DNA of 64,000 nt from contig MU867068.1 in NCBI GenBank assembly GCA_033725935.1, forward strand, positions 62,001-126,000. The letters are read 5' to 3'. Below are positions 42,401-51,755 of this stretch, piece by piece (position 1 is the first letter of the stretch; each line of letters begins with the position of its first letter). The DNA is from Cladorrhinum sp. PSN259 (lineage: Eukaryota; Ascomycota; Sordariomycetes; Sordariales; Podosporaceae). The notes below the pieces were generated by a model that saw only the letters and a program-made list of their open reading frames with translations, had not been told where the DNA came from and did no database searches. The translations under genes and the position numbers were made by a program.

Positions 42401-45400
42401 CGTTGCTGATGCGGTCAAGGAAGGGCTCGAGTTCTTGGACCTGAGCAGAGACGATGTCGCTGATGCCGTCAAGGAAGGGTTGAATGCACTTGATTTGACC
42501 AAGTCTTTGACCACCAGTGTTGTTGCTGCTGTCAAGGAGGCGTTGAAGGATGTTGATTTCTCGTCTGCTTCATCAGCTGGCCCTGCTGGTGAATCTTCCC
42601 GCGCACTCGTGCCTCATACCGGACGGAGTGTCAGCGCTGGTGATTTCCCTTCAAGCTCCTCGTTTACCGCCTCCTCCGGCTCTGCATCTCTTTCAAGACA
42701 AGATATTATTGAGGCTGTTAAGGATGGCCTCGATAACCTAGATGTCAGTCGCGATGTTGAAGAGGCAGTTAAGAAGGCCTTGGCGACAGTTGCGCCTGCT
42801 GTTGGTCTGACCAAGAGCGATGTCATTGATGCTGTCAAGGAGGGCATCCCAGTCACCGATCTCTCGACCGAGATTGCCGCCGACCTCATCGACGCTGTCA
42901 AGAAAGAGCTCCAGACTGCAGATGGAAAGAACAACAACGAAGAAATTCTCAACAAGCTACTTGAGATCAAGAACCTCATGGCGGCTGAGTTTAAGGCTGC
43001 TTCCGAGTCTGCCAAGCAGAATGCCGCCAACGAGGAACTGCTTGGTGCCACCAAGGAAGGCTTCGATAAGCTCCGCACCGATATCGAATCTTATGTCGAC
43101 AAGGCCAGCGGTAATTCCGAGCAGAAGCAGTTCATGGGCGATCTTCTTCGCAAGCTTGACGACTTCCGCGATGAAGTCGGCGTGCTCGTCATGCAGTCAA
43201 CCGACAAGTCCAAGGCCATGCTTGAGGAGGAGATTTCATCTCTTCGCGATGCCGTAAATTCGTCCATCATCCCTGCAGTTCCCCAGGCTAATCTTCATGG
43301 CCAGAAGGAAGTGCTTGAGGCTCTTCATGAAGGTGTCAGCAGCCTCCGTTCTGAGATCAGCAACCGGACGACTACTTCGCTCACTGAGATCCTCGATGCA
43401 GTCCAAGAAGGACTCACTGACATTCGCACCAGCATCAATAATCTGCGCGACAAGCCCGCTGATCTGACGGCCAACGACGAGATCTTGGAGGCACTCAAGA
43501 CCGGCTTGGACACTGTGCGCGCCGATATCGATGAGATTCGCAAGTCTGGCAACGACCGGGCACTGGCTACCATTCCCAAGGACGACGAGCGTGAAAGGAC
43601 TTTTGCCGCCCTTCAGAATATCGCCAAAAACGATGACATCAAGAACCTTGAGGTGCTGCTTACCCAGCTTGCTACCAAGGTCGAGGCCATGCAATCTACA
43701 CCTGCCCCTGCCGTTGAAACTCTCTCCAAAGATGACGTGGCTGGCTTGCAAGCAACTCTCAAGCAGGTGTCCGAGAAGGTGGCTGCGATGCCTTCCCAGG
43801 CTCCACTCTCCGCCATGGAGGATGCCCTCAAAAAGATTCAGGAGACCGTTGCTGGACTTGAGGCCCGATCCCGCGAGCCCCCAGTTGTTGCGGCGGCTGC
43901 TATTCCTCGTGCCCCCATTGATCCCGCCACCCTTGCAGATGCCGCTTCTAGAGAGGATGTCATAGCTATCGAGACCATCCTCCGCAACACCAAGGCGCGT
44001 ATGGACGACATGATCGATGGCGAGCAGGCTGTTCGCAAGGATCACATTGATGCCCTCGAGGCGCTCATTCTTGAGACCAGAGAGAGCCTCGCCGGTGTCG
44101 TTGGCCACATGGAGACTATGGCTAAGAAGGAGAACCTGGATTCCATCGAGACAATTGTTCTTGAGTCTCGAGAGAACGCCGCTGGTCTTTCTGGACAGGT
44201 CGAGTCTTTGTCCCGCAAGGAAGATATCGCCAAGGTCGAGTCGCTTGTTAATCAGGTTATTGCCTCATTTGATGACATGAAGGAGCGCCATGAGAAGGCC
44301 CTCGAGGACCCTGAGAAGGTCACCAAGACTGACGTTGATGCTCTTGAGGCTGTGTGCATAGATACCAAGCACCTCATTGAGCAGATCATCCATGCTGAAG
44401 ACTTTGACAAATTGGACGTTACTCTCAGAGAACTCAAGGAGTGCATGGACTTCCATGCCGAGGCTGAGGCGCATGCTTTGGATGATCGCCAAGCTGAGAT
44501 CATGGGTGTTTCTAACCGCGTCGAGGAGGTCAAGGGAATCCTGGAAGAGTTCCATGGCATCTTGAGGAACAAGCTCGAGGAGGGTGCTCATGGTGTCGAC
44601 TCAATCCACAAGCTGCTTGTTGGCTTCTCTGGTACCTTGTCAAATGCCATCCAGAAGAATGAGAGCATTGGTGATGATCTCAAGGAAGTGTTGGACACGA
44701 TGAAGACCGAGTTTGAGGACTCCAAGACCATTGCTTCTGGCGCCAAGCTCGAGATCGACGAGAAGATCCAGTCCACCACCGATCTTGTTATTTCCAAGCT
44801 TGATGAGCGCATGGGCGAGCTCTTGCTCAAGTATGATGACTTCCAGCTTGCTCAGGAGGAGCGTGCCGCCAAGGGCGAGGAGCGCGATACCAACATGGAG
44901 GCTGCTGTTGTTGGTAACAAGGCTATTGCTGAGGAGCTCAAGTCTTTGGTTGATACTCTTGGCTCGGCTGTCACTGATTCGCTTGAGAAGATGGAGGAGG
45001 CTTCCAAGACTGTGTTTGAGCGCGTCACGGAGCTGTGCGTCAAGTATGACGAGAACAATGCGGACGCCAAGGCTGAACACCAACTTACCCGCGAAAACGT
45101 CAAGGATGCCATTGGCAAGGTTGACGGTCTTCAGGATCAGGTCGCTGAGTTCCAGCCAAAGATTCTTGCCACGCTCGAAGATTTTGTCATGTCTGTCACT
45201 CAACATTATGAGGAGCTGAGTGCGAAGACGCAGAAGATCCATGAGCGAGTTGAGGATCCCATCTTCCCGGAGATTCCCAAGTATGACGATGCTTTGGTTC
45301 AGGAGAAGCTCGATGCCTTGGTTGACCATGCCGAAACCACTGGCAAGAATCTTGAGAAGCTTGATACCCTTGAGCAGGTTCACACTCAGGTCAAGGCTAC

Positions 45401-48167
45401 TGCTGCTGAGCTGGCCGTTTACATTGCTGCTCAGACTCAACGCATCGCTGATGAACATGAAGACCGCGAAAAGAGTCTTCAGGAGACCGTTGTTGCTCTT
45501 GAGCGCCGTCTTGAGGAGAAGGAGCAGGTTGAGACTCAGATCGCGGATCTCCGTACCGAGCAGGAGCGTCTCAAGCAGTATATCACCGTCGATGTTCCGG
45601 CTGAGCAGGCCAAGATTAGTGAAGCTTTTCTGGCTAACCTTCATGCTGAGGAGGCACGACTCAGGGAAGCTATTGACGCTCTCAAGGTTGAGCAAGATTC
45701 CCTCAAGGAACACTTCCTCTCCGGTCTGAAGGAGGAGCAAGGACGTCTCATGGAGGCAAATCTTGCCCTCAAGGACGAACAGGAGACGTTGAAGGCCATG
45801 TTCATTGCCAACCTCGAAGAGGAGAAGGCTCGCATGATTGAGTCTAATGTCGCTGTCAAGGAGGAGCAGGAGAAGATGCGTGAGACTTTCCTTGCCAGCC
45901 TTAAGGAGGATGAAGCCAGACTCAAGGAGATGAACGAAGCACTTCGTGAAGAAGGGCAGAACATCCGTGATACCTATATGGCTAATCTTCGCGAGGAGGA
46001 ATCACTTCTCAAGGAGGTAAACGCAGGTCTGCGCGCCGAGCAGCAGGCTCTCCGGGATGCTTTTGTCACCAGCTTTAAGGAAGAGGAACTAAGACTCCGC
46101 GAGACCAATAATGCTATCAGAGAAGAAGGCGAAAAGACCAAGGCTACCCTCAAAGAGGAGCACGAGACCCTCAAGGCTAAGCTCAAGGAGGAGTACGAAT
46201 CCGCCAAGGCTGCTTTGATTGCTGAGCAGGAAACTCTGAAGGCTACCCTCAAGGCTGAACAGGAAGCACTCAGAGCCCAACTAAAGGCCGAGCAGGAAGC
46301 TCTGCACGCTTCCATGAAGGAGGATAATGAGAAGCTCAAGATTCAGCTCTTGTCTAACCTGCTCGAGGAGGAAGGCAGGATTAAGGAACATAATACTGTC
46401 ATGAGAGCCGAGCAGGACGAGATCCGCAAGACTTTTGTGGCTCAGCTTAAGGAGGATGATCAGCGGATAAGGGATAGCCTGACGCTACTAAGGGCTGAGC
46501 AGGAAGAATTGGATTCCCGCAAAAACAATTTGAGGGGAGATTTGTCCACCCTGGAGGCTGCTTGTCGGTTTAGGAGGGAACAGATTGAGGATTTGACGAA
46601 CAAGGCTGATTCGTTTGATCGCAAGATTTTGGAGAGCGTTATTGATATGAGCAAGGTCATGTTGATGAAGAAGGCTGTTTCTGGAAATTCGGGAAGTAGT
46701 GCGGCGCCGGCAAGTGGCATGATCTTCAAGGAGGACGAGGTTGAGGCTGCCGCTGAGGATTTGGCTGAACGGGCTGGGAGGGATAGGAGTGTTAGTGGGT
46801 TTCCGTTGAGTCGAAAACGGGTTCCTTCTGCCAATTTTGCGGCCAAGGTTGAGGATGCTCCGAGCGAGAAGACGGCAAATACCAGCAAGCCGAGGAGCGC
46901 CCCTACTGCTGCTGCGCCTGTTGTCACCTTGACACCTGGTGCTACTCCCAAGAAGGTCCGGACCGGCAGCAATGTCAGCGGGATCAGCTCGACTTCTGAG
47001 GCGAGGAGGATTTTGAGCCTCAGTCAGATTAGCGGCAATGCGGGCACGCCTGCCGGTGGTATGAAACGGAGCCAGAGCGTTAGGAATCAAACTAGCTCCG
47101 GGAATCTGAGGAAACCGAGCTGGACGCCTGCTAATCCCGGATCTGTGCCTGGGTCGGCGCCTGGGTCGAGGGCTGCTTCGAAGAGCTATGGTGACCTTGG
47201 AGGAGGAAATGCCAGGAGCTTCAGCTTCGCTACTGTTGCTGATGCTGATGCCCAGGAGGACAGAGAGAATGCTCAGGCTGCTGAGGATTCTGATGCCGAG
47301 GATAGCACCCCTACTCCTGCGCAGCCTGCTTCTAGAAGTGTCTCGGCCTCTGTTCCGAGGTCGAGAGTTGTTTCCAAGGCTGGATCTGTGGTCGTTGAGG
47401 ACGTTGAGGACATGGAGGAGGAGATTAAGCGGCTGGAGAGGGAGTTGGCTGGAGAAAACAAGGCATCTACTCCTGAGGAGGTTAAGGAGGAGGAGGAGCC
47501 AGAGAGGAGGGCATCGCCTATTCCTGAAGCTGAGGAACCTGAGTCTCCTACTAAGTCTGAGGTGAAGGTTGAAGATGAAGATGAAGAAGATGATGAAGAT
47601 GACAAGGCTGAGGAGTCGGAGTCTAATGATGATTCTTTTGAGGATCTGGGGGAGGCGGAGACTACTCCTCCTGCTACTGCTGAAACCAAGGCAGCAGCGG
47701 AAACCAAGTCTGCTGATACGAAGAAGGATGATGTCGTTGACTCCGATGCCGATTCTGAGTCTGATTCTGCTTCTGAGTATGATGATGAAGAAGAAGATGA
47801 CGAAGATGACGAAGAGGACCAGGAGAAGACGACGTCTAACCTTGATGCCAACGCTAATACCAATACCGACACCAACCCCGATGCCGAAGCGACGGAGAGT
47901 AATATGGCAGGAGGGGGAGAAAGGAGAGTAAGCACGGGAACGACGGTGATTACGCCTCTGCCAGAGGACTCGGAGACTTATTCCGATCCTTCTGATGATG
48001 AAGTTTATGGTGGCGGTGGAAACAATCCAGGTGAAGATGATGAGGAAGATGATGAGGATGACGACGTGGCTAGCGTCTGGACTGATGGACCGGGCGCGAT
48101 GCCGAAGGCTATGGGGACCGAGACTGAGTTTACGATTCCGGATCGGAGCGAGCTTGGTGTTAAATAA
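39432..48167 (+). CDS. Giant repeat/coiled-coil protein of unknown function (2,878 aa)
   Basis: Two exons, 39432-39517 and 39617-48167. The 99-nt intron (GTATGT, branch CTAATG, CAG) is a multiple of three and has no stop, so retention would keep the frame; splicing yields HSLVPMWDSSDPERAPPPLP, which looks like a conserved motif. Regions: 1-300 disordered, Pro/Ser-rich; ~300-350 first coiled coil; ~618-1336 about 20 copies of a 19-residue motif with consensus like LSRDDVADAVKEGLNALDL; ~1337-2032 long coiled coil; 2033-2330 eight 29-residue coiled-coil repeats interrupted by six 11-residue repeats; ~2331-2660 basic, Ser-rich, disordered; ~2660-2878 very acidic (runs of D/E). No membrane segment or enzyme domain. 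It is most likely a cytoskeletal or polarity scaffold by architecture only. Confidence 0.85.
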   Translation: MESARDRDRPPLRHQHSANFEHRHSLVPMYVPTYSIAYAPLRSNYDGYHLMSLLTRSLMNSRWDSSDPERAPPPLPLNPQSPGVHHVSRAGTSSAIQSAHAALAEKARESAALVPHIPRRNDISPDRPLPNIPRGGPGPGPHASNTSHRRMQSLGPPSVKDISLMLEAGSHAPLQPPASSPEKNGRPKTPSAVRRNSWINMDSQNDRDDKLSGVSPQPGPSLTPILRPTARRVQQSILGENTPPQSATMLALQNMSAQNTSAYTTNHHFTSSPISTAPLQPTLQSSSMPLPKEPDPPTPLANITNNSKPTPSAPPPITTQPSFSQSMFSQSSFPHVSHHSLDILSNQILTLTDIATTLQKEMSLLSRRSRDNATDLLSLKEATNARDEDIRKSLRDLLSVERKRDSVAAAAGTTASRGDPFLDVNKSHPATGGGRPFSLPRIPSPNSFAASLDRESILSTPSLLSAMSGQGEQTVTMLEKIIKDMGTKDGQELLLSRLTHLAENLSGMATGEKIEELARFIRESQEEIRLGQEELRLGQEELKAASASPKKDDEERSNAEMSLVKVGGEPDPAVNEEILAAIRVIKDSIAHSGGLTAEVKALTGKLRGEVLHMGRELGQKFDELLSDPARAAAAAGTSTSDASADAHPPSLTKEEMAKVVEQGIQELSEQMNRTLNEYRREVLAANSNVVTNALAVTTTGAPAVPREAAGISSSVSEGGGYGPGHGTGHGGGQFDAQELYNAMRAALKDTQAQKPKGQELRREDVMAAVKEAWEKYKPEIEIQQIGLEKDEVLEVLQEGLRTYHTPAAPQVTKDEVFEAVAEGMKTYVPPKVEFPPQLSKEQVLEAVRECLDEFEFPIAPAADEGAKLGKEDVLDAVRAGITELPKPEKGISTDDVMDAVLAALQGFDFSASYSSALVQQPITKGDVSEAIKSGLKGLDLSDELIDAVREGIERGDLEAKMVQAVKTGLQNFDIAALAAMIPRPDLSRVDVADAVKEGLEFLDLSRDDVADAVKEGLNALDLTKSLTTSVVAAVKEALKDVDFSSASSAGPAGESSRALVPHTGRSVSAGDFPSSSSFTASSGSASLSRQDIIEAVKDGLDNLDVSRDVEEAVKKALATVAPAVGLTKSDVIDAVKEGIPVTDLSTEIAADLIDAVKKELQTADGKNNNEEILNKLLEIKNLMAAEFKAASESAKQNAANEELLGATKEGFDKLRTDIESYVDKASGNSEQKQFMGDLLRKLDDFRDEVGVLVMQSTDKSKAMLEEEISSLRDAVNSSIIPAVPQANLHGQKEVLEALHEGVSSLRSEISNRTTTSLTEILDAVQEGLTDIRTSINNLRDKPADLTANDEILEALKTGLDTVRADIDEIRKSGNDRALATIPKDDERERTFAALQNIAKNDDIKNLEVLLTQLATKVEAMQSTPAPAVETLSKDDVAGLQATLKQVSEKVAAMPSQAPLSAMEDALKKIQETVAGLEARSREPPVVAAAAIPRAPIDPATLADAASREDVIAIETILRNTKARMDDMIDGEQAVRKDHIDALEALILETRESLAGVVGHMETMAKKENLDSIETIVLESRENAAGLSGQVESLSRKEDIAKVESLVNQVIASFDDMKERHEKALEDPEKVTKTDVDALEAVCIDTKHLIEQIIHAEDFDKLDVTLRELKECMDFHAEAEAHALDDRQAEIMGVSNRVEEVKGILEEFHGILRNKLEEGAHGVDSIHKLLVGFSGTLSNAIQKNESIGDDLKEVLDTMKTEFEDSKTIASGAKLEIDEKIQSTTDLVISKLDERMGELLLKYDDFQLAQEERAAKGEERDTNMEAAVVGNKAIAEELKSLVDTLGSAVTDSLEKMEEASKTVFERVTELCVKYDENNADAKAEHQLTRENVKDAIGKVDGLQDQVAEFQPKILATLEDFVMSVTQHYEELSAKTQKIHERVEDPIFPEIPKYDDALVQEKLDALVDHAETTGKNLEKLDTLEQVHTQVKATAAELAVYIAAQTQRIADEHEDREKSLQETVVALERRLEEKEQVETQIADLRTEQERLKQYITVDVPAEQAKISEAFLANLHAEEARLREAIDALKVEQDSLKEHFLSGLKEEQGRLMEANLALKDEQETLKAMFIANLEEEKARMIESNVAVKEEQEKMRETFLASLKEDEARLKEMNEALREEGQNIRDTYMANLREEESLLKEVNAGLRAEQQALRDAFVTSFKEEELRLRETNNAIREEGEKTKATLKEEHETLKAKLKEEYESAKAALIAEQETLKATLKAEQEALRAQLKAEQEALHASMKEDNEKLKIQLLSNLLEEEGRIKEHNTVMRAEQDEIRKTFVAQLKEDDQRIRDSLTLLRAEQEELDSRKNNLRGDLSTLEAACRFRREQIEDLTNKADSFDRKILESVIDMSKVMLMKKAVSGNSGSSAAPASGMIFKEDEVEAAAEDLAERAGRDRSVSGFPLSRKRVPSANFAAKVEDAPSEKTANTSKPRSAPTAAAPVVTLTPGATPKKVRTGSNVSGISSTSEARRILSLSQISGNAGTPAGGMKRSQSVRNQTSSGNLRKPSWTPANPGSVPGSAPGSRAASKSYGDLGGGNARSFSFATVADADAQEDRENAQAAEDSDAEDSTPTPAQPASRSVSASVPRSRVVSKAGSVVVEDVEDMEEEIKRLERELAGENKASTPEEVKEEEEPERRASPIPEAEEPESPTKSEVKVEDEDEEDDEDDKAEESESNDDSFEDLGEAETTPPATAETKAAAETKSADTKKDDVVDSDADSESDSASEYDDEEEDDEDDEEDQEKTTSNLDANANTNTDTNPDAEATESNMAGGGERRVSTGTTVITPLPEDSETYSDPSDDEVYGGGGNNPGEDDEEDDEDDDVASVWTDGPGAMPKAMGTETEFTIPDRSELGVK
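41382..43540 (+). repeat. Coding array of ~20 19-residue helical motifs (giant protein)
   Basis: Copies share hydrophobic-S/T-K/R-x-D-V/I-x-x-A-V-K/R-E-G-L-x-x-L/F-D-L/F. Examples are LTKEEMAKVVEQGIQELSEQ (first), LSKEQVLEAVRECLDEFEF, ITKGDVSEAIKSGLKGLDL, LSRVDVADAVKEGLEFLDL and LSRQDIIEAVKDGLDNLDV. Spacing is irregular (about 19-40 residues), so it is a family of similar helices rather than a strict tandem array. Confidence 0.85.
45627..46520 (+). repeat. Coding 87-bp (29-residue) tandem repeats with 33-bp (11-residue) block
   Basis: Units of exactly 29 residues start at 45627, 45714, 45801, 45888, 45975, 46062, 46347 and 46434. Each begins with F/Y/L-x-x-x-L/F and ends in E-Q/E-x-x-x-x-x-x. 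Between units 6 and 7, 46149-46346 encodes six 11-residue repeats such as LKAEQEALRAQ. The DNA copies are diverged. Confidence 0.92.
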
Positions 48168-48660
48168 GTTTTTAACATGAAAAGGGGGGGTGGGTGAGAT
48201 GAAGAAAGAAAGAAAGGATTGTATGGGATAAATTATGATGGAGGAGAGGGATTGGGATTGGGATTCTTTTTCTTTCCGTATTTTTAATATGATTCTTGAT
48301 GGATTATTATGGAAGAGGGGGGGGAGAGAGAGAGAGAGATGGATTGGGATCATGTATGGATTTATTTGTATGGATAATGAAATCTGGAGTTTTTCTTTTT
48401 CAAGTCTTTGTTCATATCGAATTTTTTTTTTTTTTTTTTTTTAGGGATGTTGGATTATTAGTAAAGCAAGCAAGGCAGCCTAGCCTGTAAAGGTTCAATT
48501 TATAGTACATTACATTATCTACAGAATTATGAGTTTTTGATGTTTTATTTTGTTTCAAAACTATGTATACATTCCCATTGGCAATAAGTGGCTTCTAGGG
48601 TTTGTCGCTATGTACAGTATATTGATAAGTAATGGATAGTTCAAAGGAATGAATATAGAG

Positions 48661-48743
<83 letters not shown>

Positions 48744-49159
48744 CGGGNNNNNNNNNNAATTTTTTAAATTTACATTTTGATTTTTTTGTTTTGTTTGTTT
48801 TTTTTTTTTTTTGTTTTTTTTTATTTTTTTTTTTTTTTTAATTTTTTTTTTTTTTTAACCCCCCCCCCCCCCCCCCCCCCCTGTGATATAAGCTAGGGCC
48901 AGGTAAATGATATATCTAGATAGGTAGTGAGAGGTTGCCTAATGAGTAAAAGAAAAAAGTTACATATATAATCGAGGTTATATTATCAAGTAATAAGGGG
49001 GTCTCAACGAGGATGATCCACTGCTCCTGTATCTATCTAGTCTGTGGAAATTTTGTTAATTTTTTTTCCGCCTTCCGTCAGGACAAGTAAGAACTCACTC
49101 TAATAAAATAAAAAAAAGTCATCTACTTATCCTACATTATGTCACCCTTTGTAGAATCA
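48168..49159. other. Convergent spacer containing an assembly gap
   Basis: Spacer between the 3' ends of the giant gene and NAA35. It includes a G run, ten N, T-rich sequence and a C run between 48662 and 48881; everything in that interval should be treated as unreliable. Confidence 0.8.
48662..48881. other. Assembly gap flanked by homopolymers
   Basis: An 82-base G run (48662-48743), then CGGG, ten N (48748-48757), a ~100-base T-rich stretch, and a 23-base C run (48859-48881). Confidence 0.95.
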
Positions 49160-51755
49160 TCATCCCTTCTTCTCCTTCTTCTCCTCCTCTTCTCTAATAA
49201 ATTTAGGCAAAACCCAAAACTCGTGAAGCCAATCCTTGGGTTTCCCAATCTCAATTTTTTTAATTTCTCCTTTGTCTCCTTCGCCGCCACCCTCAACCCT
49301 CTCCATCAGCTCCTCAACCAACCCCTCGGCAGCCTTCACGCTCTTCACCGCATTCTTATTGTCCTCCTTCCACCGTCCGTGACAGTTATGCGTAAAGACC
49401 TTTTCGGGTCCCATATCGCCCAGGAAATCCTCAAAAACTTGGGTCGCCTTAGCCAGCGCGGTCGCCGCCATCTCCAACAGCTCTGAAGATTCAAAGTCTG
49501 GATTGTCAGGCTGCATTTCCTCGGCGCTTGGGAATTTGGGTAATGATACCGACGCGAAGCCGTTCATGCGGACGTGGTGTCGCAGCTCCGGGTTACCGTA
49601 CGGTCTCGGTGGGGGGACCACAAGTTTCTCCCTCATCAAAACCACGTAGAAATATGATAGTGCTTCTGCAAACTCCGCGGTGGCTTCTGCGTTCAGGTAC
49701 GCCTGATGCAGGCAAGCTTGGGACCTGGCAAATTGTGATTCGGAGGATGTAGTAGAGATGTTGAGGCTGTTTGGTCTCCCGGCTCGGAAATCCTCGTGTC
49801 GACTGTCGACAAATAGCTTAAGTCGCTCAATCAGTTGCACGCGGGTGCGGACCAGAGTGCTGAGATACCGGTACATGCTTGCAAGCTCATCTGGGGCGTA
49901 GATTTCCAGTTCGAAGCCCAGTTGTACGCACCACTCCATCAGGCGGAGTTTATAGTAAAAAGCCCACGAGGCGAGGGGTTGGTTCCAGACGACTTGTTCG
50001 TTTGATGTGCCCTTAAATAGGATGAGTGGTTTCTCCTCGATTTGATGCTGCAGGAGGGCGTCTATCTCTTCTGCGTCCGTCTGGACGGTCTCCCAGTCCT
50101 GGATTGAGTGGAATAAGGTGCGGCGGATGCGGCATCTGTTTTGACAGAATGCGCGGAAGATGTCGAGGTAGGACTGGGCTGCGCGCTGACGGAAGAGTTC
50201 CATTTGATGGGCTATTGCGTAGTGAGGGTGGTGAGGGGCTTCGACGAGGTCGTTGGTGGGATCCAGTAGACGACTGCTTGGTAACGCGAGCAGACAAAGA
50301 TCTCCATCGAGAATGTGACGAATGCTGAAGCGGCCGAGGATGATCATGTCCTTGAAAAGAAAGCTTTGAAGCAGTGTACGTATGTAGACCATCGGCTGGG
50401 GTTTCTGGGCTTGGAAGGTCATGACGAAGTTCTGTATCAGATGTCAGCATAACAAAATCCATTGTCCAAGTGATGTGGTTATACCTACTAGTAGACTTTG
50501 CGGGTCCTCGTACTTGAGAACATCAAGAACCGAAATCCCATCCTCAATCAACTTCTTGAAGTGTTTATGCGTCTCATCCGGACTCAACTCCACAATAGGA
50601 CGAGGTGGCATCGTACTAGCCAACCGTCGTTGTATCTTGGTGCTGAAAGCCTCGGGTACAGGCGTGCCTAAATGTCCCGACTTCTGAATAGCCTCCCAAA
50701 CAGCTTGCATCTGAGACCAAGGCAGACTCAACGAGTCAGGATCGTTCCTGAGCTCAGTAAGCTGAATGGCCCGCAGAAAAGCCGTTCTCAGTTCCAAGCG
50801 GAATCCCAGCGCATTAGCAACCTCATCCGTGATGTGATGCCGCAGATTATAAATAACCTTCCTCGCTGCCATGATCTCGTCTCGAATCTCATCCGCATCA
50901 ATGTCATCCAGCAGCAACCGGTTGTAAGTATTCGTGACAAAGTCCTCCTCCTCATAATAGTGCTCCAGCTTTATCCGCTCATTGACGAACCAGCACGTCT
51001 TGACGAGTCCCAATAAATAAGCCCTCAGCACCTGATGCATGGGGTCTCTGTCCGTCCCCTCTCTGTCCCTGATGAAGTCGGCCTCTTGCAGAAACTCGGG
51101 CTCGGGATTCAGCATTCGCTCGATGTATACGTTAGTGAACAACGTTTGGGAGAGGGGATGTCCCAGGTGCCATGCCATCTCCAACGACAAGAGCCTGTCA
51201 ATGATCCCCAGCACCTCATGAGGCAGCAAAGGCCTCGTGACATCGTAGTCCTCGTCTAGGGACTCTCCGGGAGCTAAACACCCGCTGTCCATTTTAGGAT
51301 CCATGATTTCCAACGCTCCCACTGACTCAAAGAGCGTAAAGTGTGTATCTTTTATCAGCTCGCCCGGTTCCAGAGCTGTAATCATAATTTGTCAGTAGTC
51401 ACACGATTCTGGTATAAAGGGACTCTATACTCACTCGCAGCAGCCGCCCGGAACTTTTCCGTGATATCAAAAGATATCAAGCCGTCGTTGCCAGCCATGT
51501 CAGGGGGTGGTGGAGGCGGGCCCGGGAGATACTCGTCCGCGAAACGCTGCTGCTGGTGTAGAGGAGGATGATTATTAGTTATCGAAAGGCTGACGAATTC
51601 TATGACAAATAAAGTTGTTGGTTAGTTGTTGAGGCGTCTCTTTTCATGCTGTGTTGAGGCCGTGATGGGAACCCACCTTTTGCCACCATCCCCGCGGCCT
51701 GTTGAGAGGAGGCCGCGGGGTGTTGTCGCCCATTGCGATTATCGTTGGGATCCAT
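49160..51755 (-). CDS. MAK10: NatC N-terminal acetyltransferase auxiliary subunit Mak10/NAA35
   Basis: Four exons: 51755-51677, 51599-51435, 51375-50489, 50431-49160, giving 800 residues. Introns are 77, 59 and 57 nt with consistent phases. NatC acetylates N-termini such as Met-Leu/Ile/Phe; Mak10 anchors the complex to ribosomes. The hallmark N-terminal block is split by intron 2: LISFDITEKFRAAAA joins TLEPGELIKDTHFTLFESVG, ALEIMDPKMDSGCLAP. Further conserved segments: LPHEVLGIIDRLLSLEMAWH, LVKTCWFVNERIKLEHYYEE and PQSLLNFVMTFQAQKPQPMV across intron 3. The C-terminus ends in DWLHEFWVLPKFIREEEEKK. A GC-rich perfect hairpin lies in exon 1 (separate entry). It is convergent with the giant gene across the assembly gap. 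Confidence 0.94.
51690..51720 (-). promoter_or_regulatory. Perfect 11-bp GC-rich hairpin in NAA35 exon 1
   Basis: CCCCGCGGCCT (51690-51700) pairs perfectly with AGGCCGCGGGG (51710-51720) around a 9-nt loop. On the mRNA it starts 35 nt downstream of the A of the AUG and lies inside codons for HPAASSQQAAG, before the first intron donor. Confidence 0.85.

Noticed and set aside
46488..48353. 621-codon minus-strand frame opposite the giant gene
   Set aside because: It is the antisense of an acidic, Ser-rich coding region; Ile/Leu/Arg/Ser composition and lack of domains mark it as a shadow. The same applies to the 366-codon antisense frame at 44640-45740.
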